Assembly: GCA_029267445.1 (NCBI GenBank)
Contig: JAJUIU010000024.1
Location: forward strand, 1 to 45,245
DNA length: 45,245 bases
DNA from: Rhodospirillaceae bacterium
GTDB taxonomy: Bacteria; Pseudomonadota; Alphaproteobacteria; Azospirillales; Azospirillaceae
Direction of reading: 5' to 3'
Part shown: piece by piece, positions 33,199 to 42,433 of the stretch
Numbering within the stretch: position 1 is the stretch's first letter
Layout: the number at the start of each line of letters is the position of its first letter
Translations under genes and position numbers: made by a program
The notes under the pieces: model-generated
Databases searched by the model: none
What the model saw: only the letters and a program-made list of their open reading frames with translations
What the model was told of the DNA's origin: nothing

Positions 33199-33209
33199 GG
33201 GGGGGGGGG
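33199..33209. repeat. Homopolymer G11 (C11 on the tRNA strand)
   Basis: Eleven consecutive G on the plus strand abut the encoded CCA end of tRNA-Phe. On the tRNA-Phe transcript this is eleven C directly after CCA. The tract is noncoding and prone to slippage in vivo and in sequencing. Confidence 0.95.
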
Positions 33210-33285
33210 TGGTGCCCAGGGGCGGAATCGAACCACCGACACGGGGATTTTCAATCCCCTGCTCTACCAACTGAGCTACCTGGGC
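33210..33285 (-). tRNA. tRNA-Phe (GAA anticodon)
   Basis: A 76-base cloverleaf with CCA encoded. The acceptor stem is GCCCAGG/CCTGGGC, the D-arm contains AGCTCAGTTGGTAGAGC, the anticodon loop is TTGAAAA with anticodon GAA, and the T-arm contains GGTTCGATTCC. It ends the conserved murA-to-yacG cluster, lying 84 bases after yacG with its own candidate promoter. Confidence 0.97.
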
Positions 33286-33332
33286 ATGCCCGGCGCGGTT
33301 CCCGGTAAAGGGCACCGCCGTGCGAGGCCCGC

Positions 33333-33361
33333 GATATAGACGATGTGACGGGGCCTGTCCA
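33333..33361 (-). promoter_or_regulatory. Promoter for tRNA-Phe
   Basis: On the minus strand TGGACA (33356-33361) and TATATC (33333-33338) are 17 bases apart. Transcription would start near 33326, about 40 bases ahead of the mature tRNA 5' end. The same TATATC -10 is used in the cysE promoter. Confidence 0.6.
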
Positions 33362-33369
33362 GCGCCCGA

Positions 33370-33591
33370 TTACGGTTTCGCGTCGGACCCGTCATCGTCC
33401 AGCGGACCAGCCTCATCCTCCCGGTCGACCACCGGCACCCGGTAGACACCGTTCAACCAGCGCGCAAGATCGACATCCGCGCAGCGCTTGGAGCAGAAGG
33501 GCTTGAACTGGGATTCCGTGGGGCGTCCGCAGACGGGACAGGCGGCCCGCCGGGGCTTGGCGGCGGCAAGGCTGATCGGATCGGTGGGCAT
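33370..33591 (-). CDS. yacG: DNA gyrase inhibitor-type zinc protein YacG
   Basis: 73-residue zinc protein. The four ligands are C18 and C21 (ACPVCGRP) and C33 and C37 (FCSKRCADVDLARWL), the exact YacG pattern. In E. coli YacG binds GyrB and inhibits DNA gyrase. The last 20 residues are acidic and disordered (EDEAGPLDDDGSDAKP), also typical. It starts five bases after the RNase E/G gene stop and is the last protein gene of the conserved cluster. Because the RNase here lacks its own zinc-link motif, the adjacency invites the thought that YacG interacts with it, which is speculation. Confidence 0.95.
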   Translation of the reverse strand: MPTDPISLAAAKPRRAACPVCGRPTESQFKPFCSKRCADVDLARWLNGVYRVPVVDREDEAGPLDDDGSDAKP

Positions 33592-33596
33592 CGGCG

Positions 33597-34742
33597 TCAG
33601 GTCGGATCGGGGAGGAGATCGGCGAGGGCGGGGCCGCGCCGGGCGCGAGTCATTTCCATGAGGCCCAGCTTGGTCATGCCGTACACATGGGTGCCGGCGG
33701 GGTCGTCGGAAACCGCGTGCGACAGGGCGAGTTCGATCCGCTCGCGCTCGGCGGCGCCGGCCACGTTGATGAAATCCACCACCACGATGCCACCGACATT
33801 GCGCAGACGCAGCTGCCGCGCGATCTCCCGGCAGGCTTCAAGGTTGGTCGCCAGCGCATTGCCCCGCTCGCCGCCGTTCACGTCCACGACGGTCATCGCC
33901 TCCGTCCGTTCGATCACCAGCGAACCGCCGTCGGAAAGCGGGACGCGCGGATCCAGCAGGGCGCGGATCGCCCCCTCCAGATCGTCCTCCTCGAAAAGGG
34001 GATGCGGCGACTTGTGGGGGACCAGCCTAGCCTCCATGTCCGGCGCACGACTGGCGACCCAGCCGCGCACCGACGCCAGCGTATCGGCCCCCTGGGCGCG
34101 GATGCGCGGAGCCCGGCCGGACAGTTCCACCAGAGCCCGCTCCCACGCGTTCGCAGGCCGGATCAGGACAGTTTCGTTTGATGGCGAGGCGTCACGCCAC
34201 TGGGCGCGCAGGGCGTCGGCCTCGCCGGCGACAAGCCCCGGGTCGGCGCCCGCGGCCTCCGCCCGCACGATCCAGCCGCCTTCCGGCGGCAGCGCCTCGC
34301 GCATGGCGATCTGCAGGCGCGCCCGCTCCGGTCCCCGGGCCAGCCGCTTGGACAGGTGAATGCCCGCACCTGACGGTGTGTGGACGACGAAACGCCCCGG
34401 CAGGGCGATATCCATGCTGACGACGGCGCCCTTCCCGCCATGGGCGTCGGCCTTGACCTGGACGATCACGTCCTGGCCCGCCCGCAGCAGCTGCCCGATC
34501 CTGGCGTCCCGCCGCAGGGGACGCACATCGCTGGCGTTCAGAAGCGCCGGCGTCCTGTCGCCGATCTCGACGAAGGCGGCGTCCAGTCCGGCCACGAGTC
34601 GGACCACACGGCCACGGACGACCGCACCCAGAAGCGAGGGGCGGTCCAGCCGGTCGATATGAAGGTCGGTCAGGACCCCGTCCTGGACCAGGGCCGCCCG
34701 GCGCAACCCGCCGGCGCTGTCGAGGCGGAGCTCGGCCACCAT
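33597..34742 (-). CDS. Short ribonuclease E/G-family endoribonuclease
   Basis: 381-residue member of the RNase E/G family, which cuts single-stranded AU-rich RNA and processes rRNA 5' ends. An S1-like part is near the N-terminus (GAVVRGRVVRLVAGLDAAFV, GDRTPALL). The DNase I-like catalytic part keeps both magnesium-binding aspartates: D287 in MTVVDVNGGE and D323 in VVVDFINVAG. The second motif has FIN where RNase E has FID. It ends at about where the zinc-link (CPxCxG) would start, so that motif and the small domain are missing; E. coli RNase G has 489 residues. It starts three bases after maf. This short form is typical of the alphaproteobacterial infA-maf cluster. Confidence 0.9.
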   Translation of the reverse strand: MVAELRLDSAGGLRRAALVQDGVLTDLHIDRLDRPSLLGAVVRGRVVRLVAGLDAAFVEIGDRTPALLNASDVRPLRRDARIGQLLRAGQDVIVQVKADAHGGKGAVVSMDIALPGRFVVHTPSGAGIHLSKRLARGPERARLQIAMREALPPEGGWIVRAEAAGADPGLVAGEADALRAQWRDASPSNETVLIRPANAWERALVELSGRAPRIRAQGADTLASVRGWVASRAPDMEARLVPHKSPHPLFEEDDLEGAIRALLDPRVPLSDGGSLVIERTEAMTVVDVNGGERGNALATNLEACREIARQLRLRNVGGIVVVDFINVAGAAERERIELALSHAVSDDPAGTHVYGMTKLGLMEMTRARRGPALADLLPDPT

Positions 34743-34745
34743 CGG

Positions 34746-35384
34746 TCAGGTTCCGACGCGCCGCGACAGCGGGTCGATCCCGGCGGCACGCAGCAGGCCG
34801 GCAACTTCGAACAGCGGCAGCCCGACGACGTTGGGATGCGATCCGACGATCTGCCGGACGAAAAGGGCCGCGAGGCCCTGGATGGCATAACCGCCGGCCT
34901 TCCCGTGCCATTCGCCGCTGGCGATGTAGGCGTCGATCTCGGCGGGGGAAAGGCGCTTGAATACGACCGCCGTTTCCACGCGTCGGGAGCGGACGCGGCC
35001 GTTGCCATCGATGACGCAGACGCCCGTATGGACCCGGTGGCGCCGGCCTGAAAGAAGCTCGAGACAGTGGCGGGCGGCCGCCTCGTCCTCCGTCTTCGGC
35101 AGGATGCGGCGCCCGCAGGCGACCACGGTGTCGGCGGCCAGCACGACGGCGTCAGGATGCCGCGCCGCGACGACCGCCGCCTTTTCCGTCGCGAGGCGCA
35201 CGGCATGGGGGGCTGGCAGCTCGGACTTTCGCGGTGTCTCGTCGATGTCGGCGGGATCGATCGCGTCGGGCGCGATCCCGATCAGCGCCAGCAGATCGCG
35301 GCGCCGGGGCGAGCCGGAGGCGAGGACCAGCCGTGTCGCCGCGACCGGGGATGAGCCTGGGGCGGCCATCGGGAAGTCCGCCAA
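34746..35384 (-). CDS. Maf-family nucleotide pyrophosphatase
   Basis: 212-residue enzyme that hydrolyses non-canonical or modified nucleoside triphosphates to monophosphates, a house-cleaning function also linked to septum control. ASGSPRRRDLL (22-32) is the phosphate-binding signature, VVLAADTVV carries the catalytic aspartate, and GKAGGYAIQGLAALFV is the second conserved block. The first 18 residues vary; a second ATG at residue 6 is an alternative start. It follows infA by ten bases and is followed three bases later by the RNase E/G gene. Whether it is the dTTP/UTP (YhdE) or m7GTP (YceF) type is not settled by eye. Confidence 0.94.
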   Translation of the reverse strand: MADFPMAAPGSSPVAATRLVLASGSPRRRDLLALIGIAPDAIDPADIDETPRKSELPAPHAVRLATEKAAVVAARHPDAVVLAADTVVACGRRILPKTEDEAAARHCLELLSGRRHRVHTGVCVIDGNGRVRSRRVETAVVFKRLSPAEIDAYIASGEWHGKAGGYAIQGLAALFVRQIVGSHPNVVGLPLFEVAGLLRAAGIDPLSRRVGT

Positions 35385-35394
35385 TCCCGGCCGC

Positions 35395-35613
35395 TTACTT
35401 GAAGCGGAAGGTGATGCGACCCTTGGTCAGGTCGTACGGCGTCATCTCGACGTTGACCCGGTCGCCCGCGAGGACGCGGATGCGGTTCTTGCGCATCTTT
35501 CCGGAGGTGTGGGCCAGCACTTCGTGATTGTTGTCGAGCTTGACGCGGAACATCGCGTTCGGCAGCAGTTCCGTCACCGTGCCGGAGAACTCGATCAGGT
35601 CTTCCTTCGCCAT
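35395..35613 (-). CDS. infA: Translation initiation factor IF-1
   Basis: 72-residue OB-fold protein that occupies the ribosomal A site during initiation; essential. The sequence [20 protein letters not shown] and the end of the protein, [18 protein letters not shown], are standard for IF-1. AAAGGAAGTT precedes the ATG at 35611-35613. A 98-base gap separates it from the phosphatase gene upstream, so it may have its own promoter within the cluster. Confidence 0.99.
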   Translation of the reverse strand: MAKEDLIEFSGTVTELLPNAMFRVKLDNNHEVLAHTSGKMRKNRIRVLAGDRVNVEMTPYDLTKGRITFRFK

Positions 35614-35711
35614 AACTTCCTTTCACCGGTTGTGGAATTGCGCACATAGGTGATTGCCGCCGCAACAGCGGTCAAGTGTTTTCCCAGCGGGGCAGCCGTC
35701 CGCGCCAGCCC

Positions 35712-36155
35712 TCAGGTCCTTTCCGGGAAGCGTTCGCGGATTTTGCGCAACAGCTCGTCACGGACCGCGCGGTAGGCCTGCATGCGGGTCTCGCGGCTGC
35801 CCTCCACGACGGAGGGGTCCATGGTTCGCCAGAACTCCACGTCGCACGCCATGGTGCGGGTCATCTCCACAGCCTTGTGCTGCGCTTCCGGCGACAGGGA
35901 GATGACCAGATCGAAGCTTGTGTCCTGAAGCTGTTCGAAGGTCTTCGCCCGATGGCGGGCGAGATCCACGCCGATCTCTGCCAGTACCGCCACGGCGAAG
36001 GGATCGAGTTCCCCGTCCCGCACACCGGCGGAATCCACGTAGATGCGCTTGCCGTGAAGGTGCTTCAGCAGCGCCTCCGCCATCGGCGACCGGATGGCGT
36101 TGTGCGTGCAGGCGAAAAGCACGCTCGTGATGGTGGACGGGTGGATGTCGGCCAT
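35712..36155 (-). CDS. Low-molecular-weight phosphatase/ArsC-like protein
   Basis: 147-residue protein of the LMW protein-tyrosine phosphatase fold. The P-loop is CTHNAIRS with C16 and R22 (CX5R), and the general-acid aspartate is probably in RTMDPSVVEGS near residue 113. HNAIRSPMAEALL resembles arsenate reductase, but the resolving cysteine pair of thioredoxin-coupled ArsC is missing: C103 (MACDVEF) is the only other cysteine. A phosphatase role is therefore more likely than arsenate reduction. It is conserved at this place between UPF0262 and infA in alphaproteobacteria. It lies eight bases after UPF0262. The substrate is unknown. Confidence 0.88.
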   Translation of the reverse strand: MADIHPSTITSVLFACTHNAIRSPMAEALLKHLHGKRIYVDSAGVRDGELDPFAVAVLAEIGVDLARHRAKTFEQLQDTSFDLVISLSPEAQHKAVEMTRTMACDVEFWRTMDPSVVEGSRETRMQAYRAVRDELLRKIRERFPERT

Positions 36156-36163
36156 GGCGGCCT

Positions 36164-36646
36164 CTATCCCCGTATATGCAGGACGCAGATCAGTGTGAAC
36201 AGGCGCCGGGCCGTCTGCAGGTCCATGTCGATGCGGCCCGCGAGCCGCTCCCGCAACAGCTCCGACCCTTCGTTGTGGAGGCCGCGCCGCCCCATGTCCA
36301 CCGCCTCGATCTGGGATGGGGAGGCCGTCTTGATGGCCTTGTAGTAGCTGTCGCAGATCAGGAAATAGTCCTTCACGATGCCCCGGAACGGGGTCAGCGG
36401 CAGCTGCACCTTGGCGAGTTCGGCATCGCCCTCGGACCGGACATCGAAGATGAGGCGGTTGTCCTCGATGGAGAGATAAAGGCGGTAGGGCCCGTCGGTA
36501 CTGTCGCCGACAAGGGAGAAGCGGTTCTCCTCCAACAGGTCGAACAGGGCGACGGCGCGCTCATGCTCGACCTCGGCGCTGCGGCGGACGACGTTGCGCT
36601 CCACCAGCTCCACATGGGTGATCCGGTCGCGCTGCCCAGACGTCAT
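36164..36646 (-). CDS. UPF0262 family protein
   Basis: 160-residue protein of a family restricted to Alphaproteobacteria. RITHVELVERNVVRRSAEVE at the start, RLIFDVRSEGDAELAKVQLP in the middle, then PFRGIVKDYFLICDSYYKAI are the family's conserved blocks. It is a soluble alpha-beta protein with no catalytic motif I can identify. The gene lies 29 bases after hisD and eight before the phosphatase, as in other members of the order. Function is not known; constant association with hisD and infA suggests a housekeeping role. Confidence 0.95.
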   Translation of the reverse strand: MTSGQRDRITHVELVERNVVRRSAEVEHERAVALFDLLEENRFSLVGDSTDGPYRLYLSIEDNRLIFDVRSEGDAELAKVQLPLTPFRGIVKDYFLICDSYYKAIKTASPSQIEAVDMGRRGLHNEGSELLRERLAGRIDMDLQTARRLFTLICVLHIRG

Positions 36647-36675
36647 GCCGCCGCCTCCCGTCGCCTTTCTTCTTC

Positions 36676-37983
36676 TTACGCCGCCGAAGCCCGTGCCCCC
36701 AAGCGGATCGATACCGACAGCGCGTGCGCGTCCAGCCCCTCCGCCTCGGCCAGGGCCACCGCGGCCGGCCCGATCGCCGCGAGACTTGCGGGATCGCAGG
36801 CCACGAGCGTCGTCCGCTTCATGAAATCAAGCACATTGAGGCCGGAGGAGAAGCGGGCCGACCGCGCCGTGGGCAGCACATGGTTCGGGCCGGCGACATA
36901 ATCGCCGATCGCCTCGGGCGTGTGGCGGCCAAGGAAGATGGCGCCCGCGTTGCGGATGCGGGCGGCGAGCGGGTCCGGGTCGGCGACGGCCAGTTCCAGA
37001 TGCTCCGGCGCCAGACGGTCGACCAGGGGAACCGCGTCCTCCAGCCTTTCCACGACGACGATGGCGCCATGGTCGCGCCAGCTCGCCCCGGCGATCTCCG
37101 TACGCGGCAGGCGCTGGAGATGCACGTCCACGGCGCGCGCCACGGCGTCGGCGAATATCCGGTCGTCGGTGATCAGGATGGACTGCGCGCTGACGTCATG
37201 CTCCGCTTGGGACAGCAGATCGGCCGCGATCCAGGCGGGATCGTTGGCGGCGTCCGCCACGACCAGGATTTCCGATGGGCCGGCGATCATGTCGATGCCG
37301 ACCGTCCCGAAAACCTGCCGCTTGGCCGCCGCGACATAGGCGTTCCCGGGACCGGTGATCTTGTCCACAGGGGCGACCGTCTCCGTTCCATAGGCCAGCG
37401 CCGCCACGGCCTGGGCTCCACCGATGCGGTAGATCTCGGTGATGCCGGCGATGCGCGCCGCCGCCAACACCAGCGGGTTCAGCTTCCCGTCGGGCGTGGG
37501 CACGACCATGGCGATGCGCGGAACGCCCGCGACCCGCGCGGGCACGGCGTTCATCAGCACGGAGCTGGGATATGCGGCCGTGCCGCCGGGAACGTACAGC
37601 CCGACCGCCCCCACCGGCGTCCAGCGGGCACCCAGGCGCACCCCGGCCTCGTCGGTGTAATCCATCGCGTCCGGACGCTGGCGCGCGTGGAAGGCTTCGA
37701 TCCGTTCGGCCACTAGCTTCAGCGCCTCCAGCGTGCGCGGATCGCACGCGGCCATGGCCGCATCCACCTCCGCGGAAGTGATGCGCAGCGTCGCGGGCGT
37801 CAGCGCCACCCGGTCCCAGCGCTGGGTGTACTCGATCACGGCGGCGTCGCCGCGCGCCCGCACATCGGCCAGGACGGCGGCCACGGCGGCGTTCACATCC
37901 TCGGCCGTCTCCCGCTTGGCATGCAGCAGACGCTCGAAGGCGGCGGGGAAATCCGTGTCGCGGGCGTCAAGTCTGGCCGGCAA
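36676..37983 (-). CDS. hisD: Histidinol dehydrogenase
   Basis: Zinc enzyme that oxidises L-histidinol to L-histidine in two NAD-dependent steps, the last of the pathway. Motifs are [57 protein letters not shown] with the catalytic Glu-His pair, and LAPEHLEL. The frame is open to 38028, but TTG at 37981-37983 is chosen: GGGAGGCGACCC sits directly ahead of it, it gives 435 residues (E. coli has 434), and [12 protein letters not shown] matches usual starts. It then overlaps hisG by 17 bases. Only hisG and hisD of the pathway lie here; the rest are elsewhere. Confidence 0.95.
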   Translation of the reverse strand: MPARLDARDTDFPAAFERLLHAKRETAEDVNAAVAAVLADVRARGDAAVIEYTQRWDRVALTPATLRITSAEVDAAMAACDPRTLEALKLVAERIEAFHARQRPDAMDYTDEAGVRLGARWTPVGAVGLYVPGGTAAYPSSVLMNAVPARVAGVPRIAMVVPTPDGKLNPLVLAAARIAGITEIYRIGGAQAVAALAYGTETVAPVDKITGPGNAYVAAAKRQVFGTVGIDMIAGPSEILVVADAANDPAWIAADLLSQAEHDVSAQSILITDDRIFADAVARAVDVHLQRLPRTEIAGASWRDHGAIVVVERLEDAVPLVDRLAPEHLELAVADPDPLAARIRNAGAIFLGRHTPEAIGDYVAGPNHVLPTARSARFSSGLNVLDFMKRTTLVACDPASLAAIGPAAVALAEAEGLDAHALSVSIRLGARASAA

Positions 37984-38641
37984 GGGTCGCCTCCCGGAAG
38001 CGGTCGATCCATCCCTGGATCTCGTCATGGCGGGTCTTGAACGCGGCCCTGTTCACGATGAGCCGCGAGGTGATGTCGGCGATGTGCTCGATCTCGACGA
38101 GACCGTTCGCCTTCAGGGTGGAGCCGGTGGAGACGAGGTCCACGATCCGGCGACACAGGCCCAGGCCGGGCGCCAGTTCCATGGCGCCGTTCAGCTTGAT
38201 GCACTCGGCCTGCACGCCGCGGGCGGCGAAGTGGCGGCGGGTGATCTCGGGATACTTCGTCGCCACCCTCACATGGCTCCAGCGCGACGGATCGTCGGTT
38301 TCCACCATGTCCGCCGGCTCCGCGACCGCGATGCGGCACTTGCCGATGCCGAGGTCGAGCGGGGCGTAAAGCTCCGGATAGTCGAACTCCATGAGCACAT
38401 CGTTGCCGGCGACGCCAAGCTGCGCGGCGCCGAAGGCGACGAAGGTCGCCACGTCGAAGCTGCGCACCCGGATGATGCGGACGTCGGGACGGTTGGTCGC
38501 GAACTGGAGCGCCCGGCTTTTCGGATCGTCGAAGGCAGGCTCCGGCACGATGCCGACATGGTCCAGCACGGGACGCAGCTCGTCCGCGATCCGACCTTTC
38601 GGCAGGGCGAGGACGAGCGGTTCGTTGGCGGGCGGGGTCAT
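37967..38641 (-). CDS. hisG: ATP phosphoribosyltransferase, short form
   Basis: Catalyses the first step of histidine synthesis, joining ATP and PRPP. The 224-residue length marks the short HisGS form, which needs the regulatory subunit HisZ; no hisZ gene lies in the window. [10 protein letters not shown] is the N-terminal motif, and [14 protein letters not shown] contains the PRPP-binding loop. ATG 38639-38641 gives [16 protein letters not shown]; the frame is open upstream without support. The stop lies inside the first codons of hisD, so translation is probably coupled. A 128-base gap separates it from the DUF2948 gene. Confidence 0.95.
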   Translation of the reverse strand: MTPPANEPLVLALPKGRIADELRPVLDHVGIVPEPAFDDPKSRALQFATNRPDVRIIRVRSFDVATFVAFGAAQLGVAGNDVLMEFDYPELYAPLDLGIGKCRIAVAEPADMVETDDPSRWSHVRVATKYPEITRRHFAARGVQAECIKLNGAMELAPGLGLCRRIVDLVSTGSTLKANGLVEIEHIADITSRLIVNRAAFKTRHDEIQGWIDRFREATLAGQT

Positions 38642-38769
38642 GCGGCGGTTCTGCTGGGGCGTGGCATGGGCCGCATTAATTGGCACGCGATGGGCGGGGC
38701 GTCCAGCCGCGCGGACGCGGAGGCCGCCATGCCGGTCCGTATGGACGGTTCCTTTATGCCGCCGAACCA

Positions 38770-39249
38770 TCAGACTCCGGCGGCATCGGCGGGTGCCGCC
38801 TCGGTATCATGGCGGGGCCGGGTTCCGGTCGGCCAGGGCTCGCCGAGGTCTTCCAACACGCAATCCAGCGACGGGCTGACAAGCCGGATGCAGCTTCCGC
38901 CGGAGAAATGCAGGAGCACCCCGTCACCGGCCACCTCCAACGCCAGGAGGTTCAGCATCTGCCGCCGGTCCGTGAGATCGAGATCGCGATAGGCCACCCT
39001 GTCCACGCCGTCGAAGCGGACGGCGCAGTTCGTCCGCTCATAGGGGGGTTCGCCGTCCGGAACGTCGGGCGTGGGCCCAGCCGCCCTGTCCCCTTCCGCC
39101 TCCCAGCGGAAGCGGTTGGCGATCAGCACGAAGCGCCTTTCCCCTGGCAGGAAGGCCAGGTCGCAGATCGGCACGATCGCATCCTGAAGCATCGCCGATA
39201 CGACCTTCAGGTCCTCCCCGTCCTTCGCCCGCAATTTCAGGCCGGCCAT
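38770..39249 (-). CDS. DUF2948 family protein
   Basis: 159-residue soluble protein of a family found mainly in Alphaproteobacteria and placed after mur[21 protein letters not shown] and [16 protein letters not shown] open it, and [20 protein letters not shown] lies near residue 110. It looks beta-rich, with no catalytic motif known. The start is taken as ATG 39247-39249 because GCGGAGTGGTGCCG precedes it; GTG three codons upstream is in the same frame. It lies 36 bases after murA. The constant link to murA and hisG is the only clue to its role. Confidence 0.92.
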   Translation of the reverse strand: MAGLKLRAKDGEDLKVVSAMLQDAIVPICDLAFLPGERRFVLIANRFRWEAEGDRAAGPTPDVPDGEPPYERTNCAVRFDGVDRVAYRDLDLTDRRQMLNLLALEVAGDGVLLHFSGGSCIRLVSPSLDCVLEDLGEPWPTGTRPRHDTEAAPADAAGV

Positions 39250-39285
39250 CGGCACCACTCCGCGTAATCGGATACGGCCCTGTAT

Positions 39286-40575
39286 CTAGTCGGTCTCCTT
39301 CAGACGTTCCATATCCGCCCCGCACGCGGACAGCTTCTCCTCGATCCGCTCGTAGCCGCGGTCCAGGTGATAGATGCGGTTGACCACCGTTTCCCCCTCG
39401 GCCGCGAGCCCCGCGAGCACGAGGCTGACGGAGGCGCGCAGGTCCGTCGCCATGACGGGCGCCCCGGTCAGCTTGGGCACACCGCGAACGAGCGCCGAAG
39501 CCCCGTGGACGGTGATGTTCGCACCCATGCGCGACAGTTCCGGCACGTGCATGAACCGGTTCTCGAAGATCGTCTCGGTGATCATCGCAGCACCCTGGGC
39601 CGTGCACATCAGCGCCATCATCTGGGCCTGGAGATCGGTCGGAAACCCTGGGAACGGCTCGGTCATGACGTCGACGCCGACGATGTGGCCGTTGAGCCGC
39701 CTCACCCTCATCCCACGCGGGGTTTCCGTGATCGCGACCTCCGCACCGGACAGGACCGTGGCGACGGAGCGGATGTCGTCCAGCCGCGCGCCGATCAGCT
39801 CCAGGTCGCCACCCGTGATGGCGGCGGCCATGACGAAGGTGCCGGTCTCGATGCGGTCGGGGATGATGTCGTGGACCGCCCCGTGCAGCACCTTGCGGCC
39901 GACGATCCGGATGCGGTCGGTCCCATGCCCCTCGATCTCCGCCCCCATGGCGATCAGGCAATGGGCGAGGTCGGAAATCTCGGGCTCGCGCGCGGCGTTG
40001 ACCAGGGTGGTGACCCCATCGGCCAGCGCCGCCGCCATCATCAGGTTCTCCGTGGCGCCGACCGACACCTGCGGGAACACGATCTCCGCACCCTTGAGCC
40101 CGCCGTCCGGCGCCTTGGCGACGATGTAGCCGCCCTCGATGTCGATCCTGGCCCCCATGGCCTGCAGGCCCTTGATGTGCAGGTCCACCGGGCGCGGGCC
40201 GATGGCGCAGCCGCCGGGCAGGCTGACCTTCGCCTCGCCGAAGCGGGCGAGCAATGGGCCCAGCACCAGGACGCTGGCGCGCATCTTCCGCACCAGGTCG
40301 TAGGGCGCCATGGTGCTGACGATCCGCTTGGCCGACAGCTCGACAACCCGGCCCTCGTAGCTGGTGCCCTTGCCGTTCAGGTGGATGTCCACCCCATGCT
40401 GGGCCAGCAGGTTCGCCAGCGTGGTGATGTCCGCCAGATGCGGCAGGTTGCGGAGGGTGATGGTCTCCTCCGTCAGCAGGCAGGCCGCCATCAGCGGCAA
40501 CGCGGCGTTCTTGGCCCCGCTGATGGCGATCTGGCCGCGCAGGGGACGGCCGCCCCGAATCCGAAGCTTATCCAT
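39286..40575 (-). CDS. murA: UDP-N-acetylglucosamine 1-carboxyvinyltransferase
   Basis: Transfers enolpyruvate from PEP to UDP-GlcNAc, the first committed step of peptidoglycan synthesis; cytosolic, essential and the fosfomycin target. 429 residues. K22-N23 ([11 protein letters not shown]) bind substrate, and the catalytic cysteine C123 is in [18 protein letters not shown], so the enzyme should be fosfomycin-sensitive. GIGAGLA-type loops are replaced by [13 protein letters not shown] near the end. ATG 40573-40575 has no clear Shine-Dalgarno. It begins the leftward cluster to tRNA-Phe, after a 134-base gap from dcd holding a candidate promoter. Confidence 0.97.
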   Translation of the reverse strand: MDKLRIRGGRPLRGQIAISGAKNAALPLMAACLLTEETITLRNLPHLADITTLANLLAQHGVDIHLNGKGTSYEGRVVELSAKRIVSTMAPYDLVRKMRASVLVLGPLLARFGEAKVSLPGGCAIGPRPVDLHIKGLQAMGARIDIEGGYIVAKAPDGGLKGAEIVFPQVSVGATENLMMAAALADGVTTLVNAAREPEISDLAHCLIAMGAEIEGHGTDRIRIVGRKVLHGAVHDIIPDRIETGTFVMAAAITGGDLELIGARLDDIRSVATVLSGAEVAITETPRGMRVRRLNGHIVGVDVMTEPFPGFPTDLQAQMMALMCTAQGAAMITETIFENRFMHVPELSRMGANITVHGASALVRGVPKLTGAPVMATDLRASVSLVLAGLAAEGETVVNRIYHLDRGYERIEEKLSACGADMERLKETD

Positions 40576-40611
40576 GGATGGTATGTCGATCTTTCGTGGA
40601 GACCCAGCCGT

Positions 40612-40640
40612 AGAATGCTGCGTCGCGATGATGGCCGCAA
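40612..40640 (-). promoter_or_regulatory. Candidate promoter for the murA cluster
   Basis: On the minus strand TTGCGG (40635-40640) and CATTCT (40612-40617) are 17 bases apart. Both boxes are imperfect. Transcription would start near 40605, about 30 bases ahead of murA. Confidence 0.35.
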
Positions 40641-40709
40641 CGTGATTAAGGGAAGGTGATGCGGCGGCGGGTGTTCCGCCGCCGTCACAGGGAGATCACA
40701 AATGGTCCG

Positions 40710-41264
40710 TCAGAGTCGCGGCAGAGTCACGCCGCGCTGGCCCATGTATTTGCCGGAGCGATCCGCATAGGAGGTCTCGCACAGCCCCTCGCCCTTCAGG
40801 AACAGGAACTGGCAGAGTCCTTCGTTGGCGTAGACCTTGGCCGGCACCGGTGTGGTGTTGCTGATCTCCAGCGTCACGTGCCCCTCCCACTCCGGCTCGA
40901 GCGGCGTGACGTTCACGATCAGGCCGCAACGGGCATAGGTGGATTTGCCGAGGCAGATCACAAGCACGTCGCGCGGGATACGGAAGTACTCCACCGTCCG
41001 GGCCAGGGCGAAGCTGTTCGGCGGGATGACGCAGATGTCGGTCTGGCGATCGACGAAGCTGGTCGAATCGAAGGTCTTCGGATCGACGATCGCGTTGTCG
41101 ACATTGGTGAAGATCTTGAACTCGTCGGCGACCCGCGCGTCGTAGCCGTAGCTGGACAGGCCGTAACTGATCACACCTTCCCGCTTCTGCGCCTCGACGA
41201 AGGGCTCGATCATGCCCTTGGTCGTGGCCATCTCGCGGATCCAGGCGTCGGGCATGATTCCCAT
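40710..41264 (-). CDS. dcd: dCTP deaminase
   Basis: Deaminates dCTP to dUTP, the main source of dUMP for thymidylate. 184 residues, the usual length. [20 protein letters not shown] is the N-terminal signature, [20 protein letters not shown] the nucleotide-binding block, and [10 protein letters not shown] contains the catalytic glutamate E133. The C-terminal [12 protein letters not shown] closes the active site of the neighbouring subunit. ATG 41262-41264 (MGIMPDAWI) is the family start. A GC-rich dyad (40661-40682) after the stop lacks a T-run, so termination there is uncertain. It precedes murA on the same strand. Confidence 0.97.
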   Translation of the reverse strand: MGIMPDAWIREMATTKGMIEPFVEAQKREGVISYGLSSYGYDARVADEFKIFTNVDNAIVDPKTFDSTSFVDRQTDICVIPPNSFALARTVEYFRIPRDVLVICLGKSTYARCGLIVNVTPLEPEWEGHVTLEISNTTPVPAKVYANEGLCQFLFLKGEGLCETSYADRSGKYMGQRGVTLPRL

Positions 41265-41325
41265 GGGGCGGGTTCCCGGTGTCTGAGGGTCGCTTACGCC
41301 TTACTAGCCCGCCGACCCGCCGCGC

Positions 41326-42429
41326 TCAAGCGCCGGCCATCTCGGCAACCATGTCCGCTAGCGCGAGGCTCGCGGTCAGGCCGGGCGACTCGATGCCATA
41401 GAGGTTGATCAGCCCCGGCACCCCATGCGTGGCCGGACCCTGCACCAGGAAGTCCGCGTCCGGCGCCCCCGCCGGCACCAGTTTGGGCCGGATGCCGGCA
41501 TAGCCCGGCTGCAGGGCGCCGTCCTTCAGGTCCGGCCAGTAGCGCCGCACGGCCGCATAGAACCTGTCGCCGCGCCGCGGATCGACCGTGTAGTCGATCC
41601 GGTCCACCCATTCGACGTCCGGCCCGAAGCGGGCCTGCCCGCCCATGTCGATCGTGACGTGCACGCCCAGCCCGCCGGGCTCCGGCACGGGATAGATCAG
41701 GCGGCTGAAGGGAGAGCGGCCGGACAGGGTGAAATAGTTGCCCTTGGCGTACCAGCGGGGCGGAACGCTGTCCTGCGGCAGACCCCGGATCGTCCTGGCG
41801 ATCTCCTGGGCGTGCAGCCCGGCGGCGTTCACCACCGTCCGCGCCGCCACCTCCATCGGCTCCGCCCCTCCGACGGACAGGGATATCCCCTCCTCCAGAG
41901 CCGCTCCACCCAGGATCGGGCTCCCGAACGCGAACATGGCGCCTTTGTCCTCGGCCTCCCCCTGGAGGGCGAGCATGAGGGCATGGCTGTCCACGATGCC
42001 GCTGGACGGTGACCAGAGCGCGGCGACGCACGACAGCGCCGGTTCCATCGCCATCGCCTCGGCCGCCCCCAGAAGGCGCAGGTCGTCCACGCCGTTCGCC
42101 GCCCCCTTGGCCTTGATTGCGTCCAGCTTGCCCAGTTGCTCCGGATGGGTGGCGACGATCAGCTTGCCGCAGTTCAGGTGGGGAACGCCCCGCTCGGCGC
42201 AGAAGCGGTACAGCGCCAGTTTTCCGGCGACGCAGAGCCGCGCCTTCAGCGATCCGGCCGGGTAGTAGAGCCCGGCGTGGATCACCTCGCTGTTGCGGGA
42301 GCTGGTACCAGTGCCGACGCCGTCGGCCGCCTCGACGACGACGACCTCCCGCCCCTTGAGGGCCAGTGCCCGGGCGACGGCAAGACCGACCACCCCGGCG
42401 CCGATGACGACGGCGTCGATCCGCTCCAC
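41326..42429 (-). CDS. FAD-dependent oxidoreductase, L-2-hydroxyglutarate oxidase-like
   Basis: 367-residue DAO-family flavoenzyme. The FAD dinucleotide motif [20 protein letters not shown] (8-27) and [20 protein letters not shown] match L-2-hydroxyglutarate dehydrogenase (LhgO/L2HGDH), which repairs L-2-hydroxyglutarate made by side reactions. [20 protein letters not shown] and GYAGIRPKL are shared with that group. GTG at 42427-42429 ([11 protein letters not shown]) is the start; the frame is open through tRNA-Thr but that is not coding. Its start lies four bases after the stop of a 47-residue gene. Glycerol-3-phosphate or other 2-hydroxy acids are alternative substrates. Confidence 0.88.
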   Translation of the reverse strand: MERIDAVVIGAGVVGLAVARALALKGREVVVVEAADGVGTGTSSRNSEVIHAGLYYPAGSLKARLCVAGKLALYRFCAERGVPHLNCGKLIVATHPEQLGKLDAIKAKGAANGVDDLRLLGAAEAMAMEPALSCVAALWSPSSGIVDSHALMLALQGEAEDKGAMFAFGSPILGGAALEEGISLSVGGAEPMEVAARTVVNAAGLHAQEIARTIRGLPQDSVPPRWYAKGNYFTLSGRSPFSRLIYPVPEPGGLGVHVTIDMGGQARFGPDVEWVDRIDYTVDPRRGDRFYAAVRRYWPDLKDGALQPGYAGIRPKLVPAGAPDADFLVQGPATHGVPGLINLYGIESPGLTASLALADMVAEMAGA

Positions 42430-42433
42430 GCCC

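Noticed and set aside
40661-40682. Terminator after dcd
   Set aside because: A 7-bp GC stem is present but lacks a T-run on the minus strand, so it could be only a chance dyad.
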